Part shown: one piece after another, positions 50,491 to 59,308 of the stretch | Position numbering within the stretch: position 1 is the stretch's first letter | Layout of the letters: each line of letters begins with the position of its first letter | Source: CAYXVF01 sp964468125 | GTDB taxonomy: Bacteria > Myxococcota > XYA12-FULL-58-9 > CAYXVF01 | Direction of reading: 5' to 3' | Assembly (NCBI GenBank): GCA_964468125.1 | Contig: CAYXVF010000017.1 | Coordinates: forward strand, 7,981 to 71,980 | DNA: 64,000 nt | Made by a program: the position numbers and the translations under genes | The notes under the pieces: generated by a model | Database searches by the model: none | What the model was told of the DNA's origin: nothing | What the model saw: only the letters and a program-made list of their open reading frames with translations

Positions 50491-52599
50491 TCAATCGGCG
50501 CCGGCGCAGCAGCGGAACCCCAGCTGCCCCCCCCGAGCGCTCGAAACCTCGTTGATCCTCGCCGAGCAACGCGATGCGTGCATCGCCTGGTCGGCCGCTC
50601 CCCCTTTTACCACCCGGTCCGGGATCTCCGAAGACCAACGAGACGCGGTCCACTCGGCAACGTTCCCCGACATGTCCACGACCCCATAGCCGCTGGTGCA
50701 ACCTTTGTACGATCCGGTCAGCCCAGGCTTTCCACCGTTTTCGACATTGCAGGCGCCGGAACGAAAGGCGTTACCAAAGGGAAAGCGCGCGTTGCTCGGC
50801 CCTTTGCACGCCCGTTCCCACTCGACCTCGCTGCACAAGCGCTTCCCCTGCGCCTCGCACGCGCGTTTAGCCTGGCCGAAGCTCACGCCCGTGAGCGGCC
50901 GAACGCCCTGCTTGTTCGGAAATTCGTACCGGTCGATGCAATACGCGCCGGTGTTGCGATAGCGCACCTGAAGGTCGCCGAAACCGCGCATCGGGTCGTT
51001 GGGTTGGGTGCCCATCAGGAAGCGTCCGCTCTCGATCAGGATCATGTCACTCGGACAACCCTGACGCTTGGCGGGTGTGGGCGGTGGCGGCGGCGCGAGG
51101 GGCGGCTCTTCCACGGGTGCCAAAGCGGCAACCACCGGCGCAGGCTCCTCGCGCTTCTCCTTTGCCCTTTCCCTGGCGGGAGGCGTCGGCGACTCCCGAC
51201 GCGGCGCGGGTTTCTTCGCGGCCACAGAGACCGTCTTGCGGCGTGGCTCCGGCGCGCGATCGCGGGCGGGCTTGCCGGTGGGCTCCGGCGGTGGTTCTGG
51301 CTCCAGCTCATCGCGCGAAGCGATCGAGGGAGATTCGCGGGGGAGCTCACGTTCCGCGCGAGCGTCGGCGGCGGGCTTGTTCTGCTCGGGCTCGGGCAGG
51401 GGCATGACGAGCTCCGGTGGTGCCTCGGCAACCGGCTCGCGCTGCAGGTAGCTGTACCAGCGCGCCCCCGCCACCGCTCCCGCGGCCAGGATCAAGACCG
51501 CTGCAGCGTTGAGCAGGCCTCCGCCTCGTCGACCTCGCGCCGGCGCCCGGTCCCGGGAGGAGATCACCTTCTGCGGCTTATGACCGGTGATTCGCAGCTG
51601 CGTGGGCCCAAAGGAAACGTCGTCGCCCCCGTCGTCGACGACCGGAAGACTCGGTGCCTCTGGGACCGTCTCCGCAAAGCCGTCTACGATGTTCGCCAAG
51701 GCCTCAAAGAAGCCCTGCCCCGACTCGAACCGCGCCGCCGGGTTTTCCGCGAGCGCGGTCTGCAGCACCGCCACCATGGCCGCGGGCAGCGTCGCTTCGG
51801 CCCGTTGCCAGTTGCGCTCGTCGCTGCCGTAGACGACGCCCGTGAGCATCTCTCCGACGATGACCGCCACCGTGTAGACGTCCGCGCGTTTGTCGACGAC
51901 GGCATCATCACGCCGACATTCAGGGGCGAGATAGTGCACGTTGCCCGACTGCTGCTGAAACACCACGAACGGTTTGCGCGGCAAACCCTGCAAATGGGGT
52001 AAGCCGGTCACCTTGAGCACGTCAGGCAGGACCATGACGCTCGTGGGGCGAATCGCGCCATGATAGGCAAAGCGTCCCCAAGCGTCGCATGCCTGTGCGA
52101 TCTGCGAAATGAGCGGCATGACCTCCGAGACGGCGAAGACCTGCTTCTTTTCGATGCGCAAATCGATGATCTTCCGAAGCGTGAGTCCCTCGAGATAGGG
52201 CATCACGTAGAACGAATGACCGCGCTCTCGCCCGTGCTCGAGAATTCGCGCCACGTTGCCGTGGTGCACGCGCTTGGCGCTCTTGAGTGTCTTCGCGAAG
52301 CTCGCGCGCTCGGAGTCGGTCTGAAGGACGTTCGAGGCGATCACCTTGACGGCGACGTCGCCCCATTCTTCGTCGTCGTGGGCGCGAAAGACCCAGCCTG
52401 TGGTGCCTTGGGCGACCGCGTCGATCAGACGGTAGCGGCCCTGCAGCACGTGTCCCGACTCGAAGGGAGCGCGAACGCCGCTGCGCTTGGAGCGCGCCGA
52501 ACGCGCAGCCTTACGCCGCGGTGCTGACAGCGGAGCGCTGCACACCGTGCATTTGCGCGCGTCATCCGCGTTGTAGCTCCCACAGCGATAACAGAGCAA
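50491..52599 (-). CDS. Zinc-ribbon, pseudokinase and formylglycine-generating-enzyme-like fusion
   Basis: A 702-residue membrane protein. TTG 52599 after GGAGGTGAAGAGC is the likely start. A zinc ribbon (CYRCGS and CTVCSA, about 3-22) precedes a protein-kinase fold (about 50-310) that keeps VAVKVI but has HGAIRPTSVMV where HRDxKPxN should be and VTGLPHL where DFG should be; the catalytic Asp residues are absent, so it is a pseudokinase. A basic/Pro/Glu-rich region with one TM helix (LNAAAVLILAAGAVAGARWY) follows. The last 190 residues are an FGE/SUMF1-like domain (CPSDMILIESGRFLMGTQP; PLTGVSFGQAKRACEAQGKR; LCSEVEWERAC; GVVDMSGNVAEW; LGFRCCAGA). A kinase plus FGE fusion is a known myxobacterial design; the dead kinase is notable. 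Confidence 0.9.
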   Translation of the reverse strand: MLCYRCGSYNADDARKCTVCSAPLSAPRRKAARSARSKRSGVRAPFESGHVLQGRYRLIDAVAQGTTGWVFRAHDDEEWGDVAVKVIASNVLQTDSERASFAKTLKSAKRVHHGNVARILEHGRERGHSFYVMPYLEGLTLRKIIDLRIEKKQVFAVSEVMPLISQIAQACDAWGRFAYHGAIRPTSVMVLPDVLKVTGLPHLQGLPRKPFVVFQQQSGNVHYLAPECRRDDAVVDKRADVYTVAVIVGEMLTGVVYGSDERNWQRAEATLPAAMVAVLQTALAENPAARFESGQGFFEALANIVDGFAETVPEAPSLPVVDDGGDDVSFGPTQLRITGHKPQKVISSRDRAPARGRRGGGLLNAAAVLILAAGAVAGARWYSYLQREPVAEAPPELVMPLPEPEQNKPAADARAERELPRESPSIASRDELEPEPPPEPTGKPARDRAPEPRRKTVSVAAKKPAPRRESPTPPARERAKEKREEPAPVVAALAPVEEPPLAPPPPPTPAKRQGCPSDMILIESGRFLMGTQPNDPMRGFGDLQVRYRNTGAYCIDRYEFPNKQGVRPLTGVSFGQAKRACEAQGKRLCSEVEWERACKGPSNARFPFGNAFRSGACNVENGGKPGLTGSYKGCTSGYGVVDMSGNVAEWTASRWSSEIPDRVVKGGAADQAMHASRCSARINEVSSARGGQLGFRCCAGAD

Positions 52600-52818
52600 A
52601 GCTCTTCACCTCCACACCACACCAGGGCGTTCGCCGTCCCGCCCGAAACCGGGCATGGAAGGCGAGAATGCCAAAAACCGCCGGCCTCCGGGGGACCGAT
52701 CGGCGTACTGCGAATGGAAACAGCACGAGCGCCCATGCTCGCGGCCTGCGCCATAGCGCACCCCGGCCGTGTTCCACCAGCCCAAAATGTAGCAGGTTTA
52801 CTTACCTGCGCGCTGCGC

Positions 52819-52848
52819 AAAAACGACCGGCCGAGCAACGCTCGGTCG
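52819..52848 (-). terminator. Rho-independent terminator after regA
   Basis: Read on the minus strand, CGACC-GAGC-GTT-GCTC, a short bulge, then GGTCG form a two-part stem, followed by TTTTT (52819-52823). It lies about 45 bases after the regA stop. The rest of 52600-52892 shows no gene; a small repeat GCAGGT-ttactt-ACCTGC lies near 52790-52808. Confidence 0.65.
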
Positions 52849-52892
52849 CCACCCGAACCCCGCACACGTACGAGAGAAGACCGCCGGAGCGG

Positions 52893-53444
52893 TCAGCGCC
52901 GGGGGGGATACTTGGCGAGCTTGCGCTGAAGCGAGCGCCGGTGAAGCCCCAAGACCCGGGCCGCTTGCGAGATGTTTCCTCCGCAATCCGCCAACACGCG
53001 GTTGATGTGTTCCCATTCGGCGCGGGCCAGGGAGGGCGCCTGCTGCGGCGCATCGGTTCCGCTGTAGGGCTCGTGGTTCTCCCGGTCAAAGGCTGCAAGG
53101 ATCTCGTCCGCGTCGGCGGGCTTGGTCAGGTAATGCGTAGCACCGAGACGAACGGCCTCCATCGCGGTGGCGATACTGCCGTAGCCGGTCAATACGACGA
53201 CCTTCACGTCGTCATCGAGCTTTCGGAGCTCTTTGAGCACGTCCAAGCCGCTCTTCTTGGGCATCTTGAGGTCTACGACGACCATGTCCGGGGACTCCTC
53301 CGCCGCCACGGCGACCGCGCGCTCACCGTCTTCGGCCCCGAAGACCTCCATGCCCCGTTCACGAAAAGCGCGCATCAGGCGTTCGCGGTAGATCTCGTCA
53401 TCCTCGACCACCAGCATCGCCTGCGGCTCATCGCCGTGATTCAT
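52893..53444 (-). CDS. regA: Redox response regulator, RegA/PrrA/ActR type
   Basis: A 183-residue two-component regulator. The receiver domain (about 10-125) has LVVEDDEIYRERL, VVVDLKMPKKSGLDVL (phospho-Asp) and VVVLTGYGSIATAMEAVRLG, then ATHYLTKPADADEIL, the last typical of RegA-type proteins. The output is a short Fis-type HTH (INRVLADCGGNISQAARVLG, LHRRSLQRKLAKYPPR), almost invariant in the RegA/PrrA/ActR/RoxR group. It overlaps the sensor gene by four bases (ATGA), so expression is coupled. In other bacteria this pair governs respiration, photosynthesis and nitrogen genes in response to redox state; targets here are not visible. Confidence 0.94.
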   Translation of the reverse strand: MNHGDEPQAMLVVEDDEIYRERLMRAFRERGMEVFGAEDGERAVAVAAEESPDMVVVDLKMPKKSGLDVLKELRKLDDDVKVVVLTGYGSIATAMEAVRLGATHYLTKPADADEILAAFDRENHEPYSGTDAPQQAPSLARAEWEHINRVLADCGGNISQAARVLGLHRRSLQRKLAKYPPRR

Positions 53445-54736
53445 TCCTGACCTCCTTTTATCGTCGGGAGCGACACCCTCACCGTCGTGCCGCGGCCCAC
53501 CTCCGAGTCGATCTCGATGCGGCCACCCAGTCGCTCTATCACCGCCTGGGTGACGAACAACCCCAGCCCCATCCCTTTGCCGGCCTCCTTCGTAGTAAAG
53601 AATGGCTCACCGACACGGTCCAGTGCCTCTTTTTCGATTCCTCGTCCTCGGTCCTCGAAGACCACTTCGAGCACCCCGTCTCGGACCGCCCCGCGCACCT
53701 CGATCGATTCACCCTTCTCGCTCGCGTCCAGGCCGTTCTTCATCAGATTGCGCATCGCCTGAGAGAGGCTTTGGCGCGGCCCATAGACCGTCGCCTGGAA
53801 ATCGCCACAGACTTCGATGCGTCCCGCGTAGCCGGGGGGGAGATTCTCTCGCGCCTCGTTGAGGACCGAGTCGAATTGCATCTGCTGCGGTGCTTCGTAG
53901 CCCTCTCCCGCTTCCGAGCGCATGGAGTCGATGATCGCGCGACAGCGCTCTACCTGGGAAGCGATGAGCTGTGCGTCGGCGATCAGATCGGCCTTCGGTC
54001 TGTCGCGGCCGAGGGCGCGCTCGAGCTCCTTGGCCACGAGTCCGATCGTCCCGAGCGGCGTGCCGAGCTCGTGGGCGGCCCCGGTCGCCAGCGTGGCGAG
54101 CGACGCCATCTTCTCCCCCCGGGCGGCGACCTGGGCGAATCGCGCGACCTCGCGCTCGCGCATGATCAGCGCGGAGGTGACGCGCGTGACGAAGTAGGCG
54201 AGGAGCATCGCCACCGCGGTAAAGGCCCACCATTGATTCAGTAAATGGTCGCGAAACTGCGGATTTTGCAGCAGCTCCGGCGCGACCGCGAGCGCCGCAT
54301 CGTCCGGCATCGGGAGCACGAAGAGCGCGCCGTAGCAAAACAGCACCAGCGCCCCCACGGTCCAGCCGAGCGCCGGAGGAACCATGACCGCCCCGAGGGC
54401 CACGTGGACGACATAGAGGAGAATCAAAGGATTGGAGGGCCCGCCGGCGTAGCTCAACAGCCAGGTCAGCAGCACGACGTCGAGCGCGAGAAGCACGAAG
54501 GTGACCACGTCCGTGAGCGGCGTGAAGCGATAGAACTCACGGGCCGCCACATTCGTCATCACCGTCAGACACGACACGAGCACGTAGACGCGCACCGACC
54601 CAATGGGTACTACGCCGGCCTGCCCCAGCACCAACATCGCAGCCTGCAGGGCCGCGGCCACCCAGCGCAGGCGGATATACCAAAACAGATTGCTCGAGCC
54701 GGACACGGTGACCGGCGCTTGAACCTCGCGACGCAT
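53441..54736 (-). CDS. regB: Redox sensor histidine kinase, RegB/PrrB type
   Basis: A 431-residue kinase from ATG 54736 (behind GGGGACCTG). The longer open frame would overlap dut. Six TM segments fill the first 200 residues. YAGGPSNPLILLYVVHVALG holds the GGxxNP element that binds quinone in RegB. The H-box is ATGAAHELGTPLGTIGLVAK, with the HELGTPL form special to this family. The ATPase part has NLMKNGLDAS, VVFEDRGRGIEKEALDRVGE and GKGMGLGLFVTQAVIERLGG. The redox-active Cys described near the H-box of RegB is not evident, so quinone sensing may dominate; this is an inference. Confidence 0.93.
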   Translation of the reverse strand: MRREVQAPVTVSGSSNLFWYIRLRWVAAALQAAMLVLGQAGVVPIGSVRVYVLVSCLTVMTNVAAREFYRFTPLTDVVTFVLLALDVVLLTWLLSYAGGPSNPLILLYVVHVALGAVMVPPALGWTVGALVLFCYGALFVLPMPDDAALAVAPELLQNPQFRDHLLNQWWAFTAVAMLLAYFVTRVTSALIMREREVARFAQVAARGEKMASLATLATGAAHELGTPLGTIGLVAKELERALGRDRPKADLIADAQLIASQVERCRAIIDSMRSEAGEGYEAPQQMQFDSVLNEARENLPPGYAGRIEVCGDFQATVYGPRQSLSQAMRNLMKNGLDASEKGESIEVRGAVRDGVLEVVFEDRGRGIEKEALDRVGEPFFTTKEAGKGMGLGLFVTQAVIERLGGRIEIDSEVGRGTTVRVSLPTIKGGQE

Positions 54737-54770
54737 CAGGTCCCCAGTCTGCCACCGGGGCCCGCTGCCG

Positions 54771-55214
54771 TCAGCCCGTCCCGGTGGAGCCAAAGCCACC
54801 GGCGCCTCGTTCGCTATCCGGCAGAGCGCTCACCAGCTCGACCCCCGCCATCGCCACCTCGGCGATGACCATCTGCGCAATGCGCATGCCGGCCTCGATC
54901 TCAAAGGGGGCCTCGCCGTGATTGATCAAGAGCACCTTCACCTCGCCTCGATAATCCGAGTCGATCGTGCCCGGGGAATTCAGCACGGTCACCCCGTGCT
55001 TCAGCGCGAGGCCACTGCGCGGCCGGATCTGCGCTTCGTACCCGTGGGGAAGCGCCATCGCGAAGCCACAGGGCACGAGCGCTCGCCCACCGGGGGCGAG
55101 GGTCACGGACTCGACCGCACAGACATCGAGCCCTGCCGCTTCAGGACTCTTGCGCTCCGGCAGCGCCACTGATTTCCCGAGCTCAGGATGAAGAGGTTGA
55201 ATTGAGACGTGCAT
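54771..55214 (-). CDS. dut: Deoxyuridine 5'-triphosphate nucleotidohydrolase (dUTPase)
   Basis: Trimeric enzyme that hydrolyses dUTP to dUMP and pyrophosphate, keeping uracil out of DNA. The 147-residue chain carries the five family motifs: EAAGLDVCAVE (1), IRPRSGLALKHG (2), SPGTIDSDYRGEVKVLLINH (3), RIAQMVIAEV (4) and the C-terminal glycine-rich arm ERGAGGFGSTGTG (5). The length is complete. ATG start. It lies 34 bases upstream of regB and on the same strand, an unusual gene partner that may merely be adjacency. Confidence 0.96.
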   Translation of the reverse strand: MHVSIQPLHPELGKSVALPERKSPEAAGLDVCAVESVTLAPGGRALVPCGFAMALPHGYEAQIRPRSGLALKHGVTVLNSPGTIDSDYRGEVKVLLINHGEAPFEIEAGMRIAQMVIAEVAMAGVELVSALPDSERGAGGFGSTGTG

Positions 55215-55263
55215 GACGAAGGAAATAGCAGCCCGGTCCGATCCTTTGGAGCGGGCAATCGCG

Positions 55264-56046
55264 TCATTCGACTCCTGGCGCTCCGAGCGCGTGGTAGCCG
55301 GCGTCGACGTGGATCACCTCACCGGTCATGCCCGAGCCAAGCGCGCTCAGGGGATAGAGGGCTGCTCGCCCGATGTCTTCAATGGTGACGTTGCGTCGCA
55401 AAGGAGCGGTCGCCTCGAGGTGAGCCAACATCGAGCGCAGACCTCTGATCCCCGCCGCCGACAGCGTCTTGATCGGTCCCGCGGAAATGGCGTTGACCCG
55501 CACGGACTTGCGTCCGAGATCGACCGCGAGGTAGCGCACGGTCGCCTCTAAGGCGGCTTTCGCCACGCCCATGACGTTGTAATTAGGCACCGCTTTCTCT
55601 GCTCCGTAGTAGCTCAGGGTCAAAACGCTCGCCCCCTCGGGCGCAAAGAGTGGCTCAAAGGCCCGAGTCAGAGACACGAGCGAGAAGACCGAGATGTCCA
55701 TGGCCGTGAGAAAGCCATCGCGACTGGTATCGAGAAATCGCCCCTCCAAGTCGCTGCGCTCGGCGAATGCGACCGCGTGGACCAGGAAGTCGACGGCACC
55801 GAAGTGCTCGCGTACGCGTTCGACCACGCCGGCGAGCTGCTCCCCGTCGGTCAGGTCGAGAGGATGGCAGGGCGCGCCGCCGAGCTCGGAGGCGATCTCG
55901 CGCACCCGTCCTTCGAGCTTTTCCCCCTGGTAGGTAAGAACGAGCTGGGCGCCGGCTTCGTGAGCTGCCTTAGCGATCCCGTAGGCAATCGATCGCTGAT
56001 TCGCGATTCCGACCACCACTCCGCGTTTTCCCTGAAGTACGCTCAT
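55264..56046 (-). CDS. fabI: Enoyl-[acyl-carrier-protein] reductase (NADH)
   Basis: Last reduction of each fatty-acid elongation cycle. The 260-residue protein is an SDR with the FabI hallmarks: GKRGVVVGIANQRSIAYGIA (nucleotide site), VHAVAFAERSDLEGRFLDTS, LTLSYYGAEKAVPNYNVMGV with the Y-x6-K catalytic pair (YNVMGVAK) and VRVNAISAGPIKTLSAAGIR. The C-terminal tail GEVIHVDAGYHALG is typical. A GTG three bases upstream is an alternative start. It is the target of triclosan and isoniazid-like drugs in other species. The nearby dut gene is on the same strand, 49 bases away. Confidence 0.95.
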   Translation of the reverse strand: MSVLQGKRGVVVGIANQRSIAYGIAKAAHEAGAQLVLTYQGEKLEGRVREIASELGGAPCHPLDLTDGEQLAGVVERVREHFGAVDFLVHAVAFAERSDLEGRFLDTSRDGFLTAMDISVFSLVSLTRAFEPLFAPEGASVLTLSYYGAEKAVPNYNVMGVAKAALEATVRYLAVDLGRKSVRVNAISAGPIKTLSAAGIRGLRSMLAHLEATAPLRRNVTIEDIGRAALYPLSALGSGMTGEVIHVDAGYHALGAPGVE

Positions 56047-56235
56047 CACCCCTGGCGCATAGCGAACGATTGGGCGAAATCCAACTCACCGATCGATTCG
56101 CCCGGCACATTCGCTAGGATGGCGCCCGCGCGTCTTGCCCGCACCGGGTCGCGAAGGTAAGACAGGCTCGTCTTAGAATTCATGCGAAATCCGCCACCTG
56201 GCCCCCAGGGCCGCACGTTCGGGGAGGAACGATCC

Positions 56236-57498
56236 ATGGCGTACGAAAAACTCACCCCGCCCACCGACGGCGAAAAAATCACTCTCAACTCCGACGGAAC
56301 GGCGAACGTTCCGGACAATCCCATCCTTCCCTTCATTGAAGGCGACGGGATCGGCGTCGACATCTGGGCGGCGAGCCAGCCGGTTTTCGACGCGGCGGTG
56401 GAGAAAGCCTACGGCGGCGCAAAGAAGATCACTTGGTTCGAGATCTACGCCGGCGAGAAATCTCTCGAGTTCTACGGCGACGATGAATGGCTCCCGCAGG
56501 ACACACTCCAGGCCATTCGCGACTACAAGATCGCCATCAAAGGCCCCCTCACGACCCCGGTCGGCGGCGGCATTCGGTCACTGAACGTCGCCCTGCGCCA
56601 GCACCTCGATCTCTACGCCTGCGTGCGTCCCGTTCGTTGGTTCAACGGGGTCCCATCGCCGATGAAGGAGCCGGGCAAGCTCGACGTGACGATTTTCCGC
56701 GAGAACACGGAAGACGTCTACTCGGGCTTGGAGTGGAAACAAGGCGAGCCGCAGACCGCGGAGCTCATCGAGTACTTGAACAGCGGGCCGGTGAAAGCGC
56801 TCAACAAGCGAATCCGCGAGGATTCGGGCATTGGCATCAAGCCGATCAGTGTCACAGGCTCAAAGCGCCTCGTGCGCCGCGCGATTCGCTACGCGATCGA
56901 CAATGGGCTCCCCTCGGTGACCTTGGTGCACAAGGGCAACATCATGAAGTTCACCGAAGGCGCCTTCTCCGAATGGGGGTATGAGCTCGCCAAAGACGAG
57001 TTCAGGGATCAAATCGTCACGGAAGCGGAGCTGTGGGACGACCACGGCGGAAAAATGCCCGAAGGCAAGGTCCTGGTGAAGGACCGCATCGCAGACGCGA
57101 TGTTCCAACAGCTTCTCCTGCGCCCCGATGAGTATTCGGTGCTCGCCACCATGAACCTGAACGGCGACTATCTGTCGGATGCGTGCGCGGCTCAGGTCGG
57201 GGGCCTGGGCTTGGCTCCTGGCGCCAACATCGGCGATGAGGCCGCGCTCTTCGAGGCGACCCACGGAACCGCGCCGAAATACGCTGGACAGGACAAGGTC
57301 AATCCTTCGAGCGTGATTCTCTCCGGCGTCCTCATGTTCCGGCACATGGGCTGGGTGGAGGCAGCGGACCTGATCGAAAAGGGGATCGAAGGGGCGATCG
57401 GCGCAAAGACCGTCACCTACGATCTCGAGCGACAGATGGAGGGCGCGAAACTCGTTTCCTGCCGCGGCTTCGGTCGTGCCATCGTCGAAAACATGTGA
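56236..57498 (+). CDS. icd: Isocitrate dehydrogenase (NADP type)
   Basis: Oxidative decarboxylation of isocitrate to 2-oxoglutarate. ATG 56236 is preceded by GGGGAGGAAC and gives 420 residues, normal for this enzyme. Motifs: LPFIEGDGIGVDIWAASQPV, then TTPVGGGIRSLNVALRQHLD (the Ser is the phosphorylation site of the Escherichia enzyme), YACVRPVRWFNGVPSP, FRENTEDVYSGLEWK, TLVHKGNIMKFTEGAF and ATMNLNGDYLSDACAAQVGG, then GDEAALFEATHGTAPKYAGQ. It is the first of a plus-strand TCA block with mdh and sdhCAB. About 107 bases separate it from mdh. Confidence 0.95.
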   Translation: MAYEKLTPPTDGEKITLNSDGTANVPDNPILPFIEGDGIGVDIWAASQPVFDAAVEKAYGGAKKITWFEIYAGEKSLEFYGDDEWLPQDTLQAIRDYKIAIKGPLTTPVGGGIRSLNVALRQHLDLYACVRPVRWFNGVPSPMKEPGKLDVTIFRENTEDVYSGLEWKQGEPQTAELIEYLNSGPVKALNKRIREDSGIGIKPISVTGSKRLVRRAIRYAIDNGLPSVTLVHKGNIMKFTEGAFSEWGYELAKDEFRDQIVTEAELWDDHGGKMPEGKVLVKDRIADAMFQQLLLRPDEYSVLATMNLNGDYLSDACAAQVGGLGLAPGANIGDEAALFEATHGTAPKYAGQDKVNPSSVILSGVLMFRHMGWVEAADLIEKGIEGAIGAKTVTYDLERQMEGAKLVSCRGFGRAIVENM

Positions 57499-57605
57499 GC
57501 GACGCGGCCCCAATTTCAACACATGCATCCCTCCGACGAGAACGGCATCTCAAAGCGTGCGTCGGAGCAGAGGCGTGAGATACGCCTCAACACCGGAGTT
57601 TCATC

Positions 57606-58553
<948 letters not shown>

Positions 58554-58556
58554 GAC

Positions 58557-59297
58557 ATGTCGAGCGTCGCGAGCGCAGCTGCCAGCTCGAATCGAGGCTG
58601 GCTCGTCCACTTCATCCGGTCTTCCGTAGGGGCCAAGGTGGTCATGGGAATCACCGGGCTCGGCATGTTCGGGTTCCTCATCGGTCACATTGCCGGGAAC
58701 CTGCAGATCTTTTTGCCACCGGAGCACATCAACGCCTACGCGCATTTTCTGAAGAGCAATCCGGAGATTGTGTGGCCGGTTCGCCTCGGCCTCCTGGTGA
58801 TAGTGCTGCTGCACATCTGGAGCGGCATACGACTCTCGGCGCTCAACAAGAAGGCGCGACCTGCGGCCTACGTGAAGAAGGCTTCGCTGCGCTCGACGGT
58901 CTTTTCCCGAAGCATGGCGGGGTCGGGGATGGTGATTCTCGCTTTCATCATCTTCCACCTCGCCCACTTCACCTTCGGCCGCATTCACCCGGAGTATTAT
59001 CAGTTGGTGGATGAAGCAGGCCGCCACGACGTCTACTCGATGTTCGTGCTCGGGTTTCAGAATCCGTTGATCAGCGCGGTGTATGTGGTTTGCATGGTGC
59101 TGCTCGGTTTTCACCTGGCGCACGGAACCAAGAGCATGTTCCAGTCGCTCGGCCTCAACCACCCGAAATACAACAAGCTGTTCACGGTGTTCGTCCCTGG
59201 CCTCGCCATGCTGATCGTCGTCGGGAACATCATCATGCCACTGGCTGTTCTGGCGGGCTTCGTCGGTCTGCCAGAAGGCGTAAGCGTGCCTCAGTAG
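58557..59297 (+). CDS. sdhC: Succinate dehydrogenase cytochrome b subunit (single-subunit type)
   Basis: A 246-residue membrane anchor of the type that combines both anchor roles, as in Bacillus or Wolinella. It has five TM helices (for example VVMGITGLGMFGFLIGHIAG, RLGLLVIVLLHIWSGIRLSA, MVILAFIIFHLAHFTFGRIH, AVYVVCMVLLGFHLAHGTKS and FVPGLAMLIVVGNIIMPLAV). The His residues in GHIAGN, LLHIWSG, FHLAHFT and FHLAHGT are candidates for heme b ligation. It passes electrons to menaquinone or another quinone. It is the first of sdhCAB; the flavoprotein gene starts 11 bases downstream. Confidence 0.93.
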   Translation: MSSVASAAASSNRGWLVHFIRSSVGAKVVMGITGLGMFGFLIGHIAGNLQIFLPPEHINAYAHFLKSNPEIVWPVRLGLLVIVLLHIWSGIRLSALNKKARPAAYVKKASLRSTVFSRSMAGSGMVILAFIIFHLAHFTFGRIHPEYYQLVDEAGRHDVYSMFVLGFQNPLISAVYVVCMVLLGFHLAHGTKSMFQSLGLNHPKYNKLFTVFVPGLAMLIVVGNIIMPLAVLAGFVGLPEGVSVPQ

Positions 59298-59308
59298 GAG
59301 TGTTCTAG

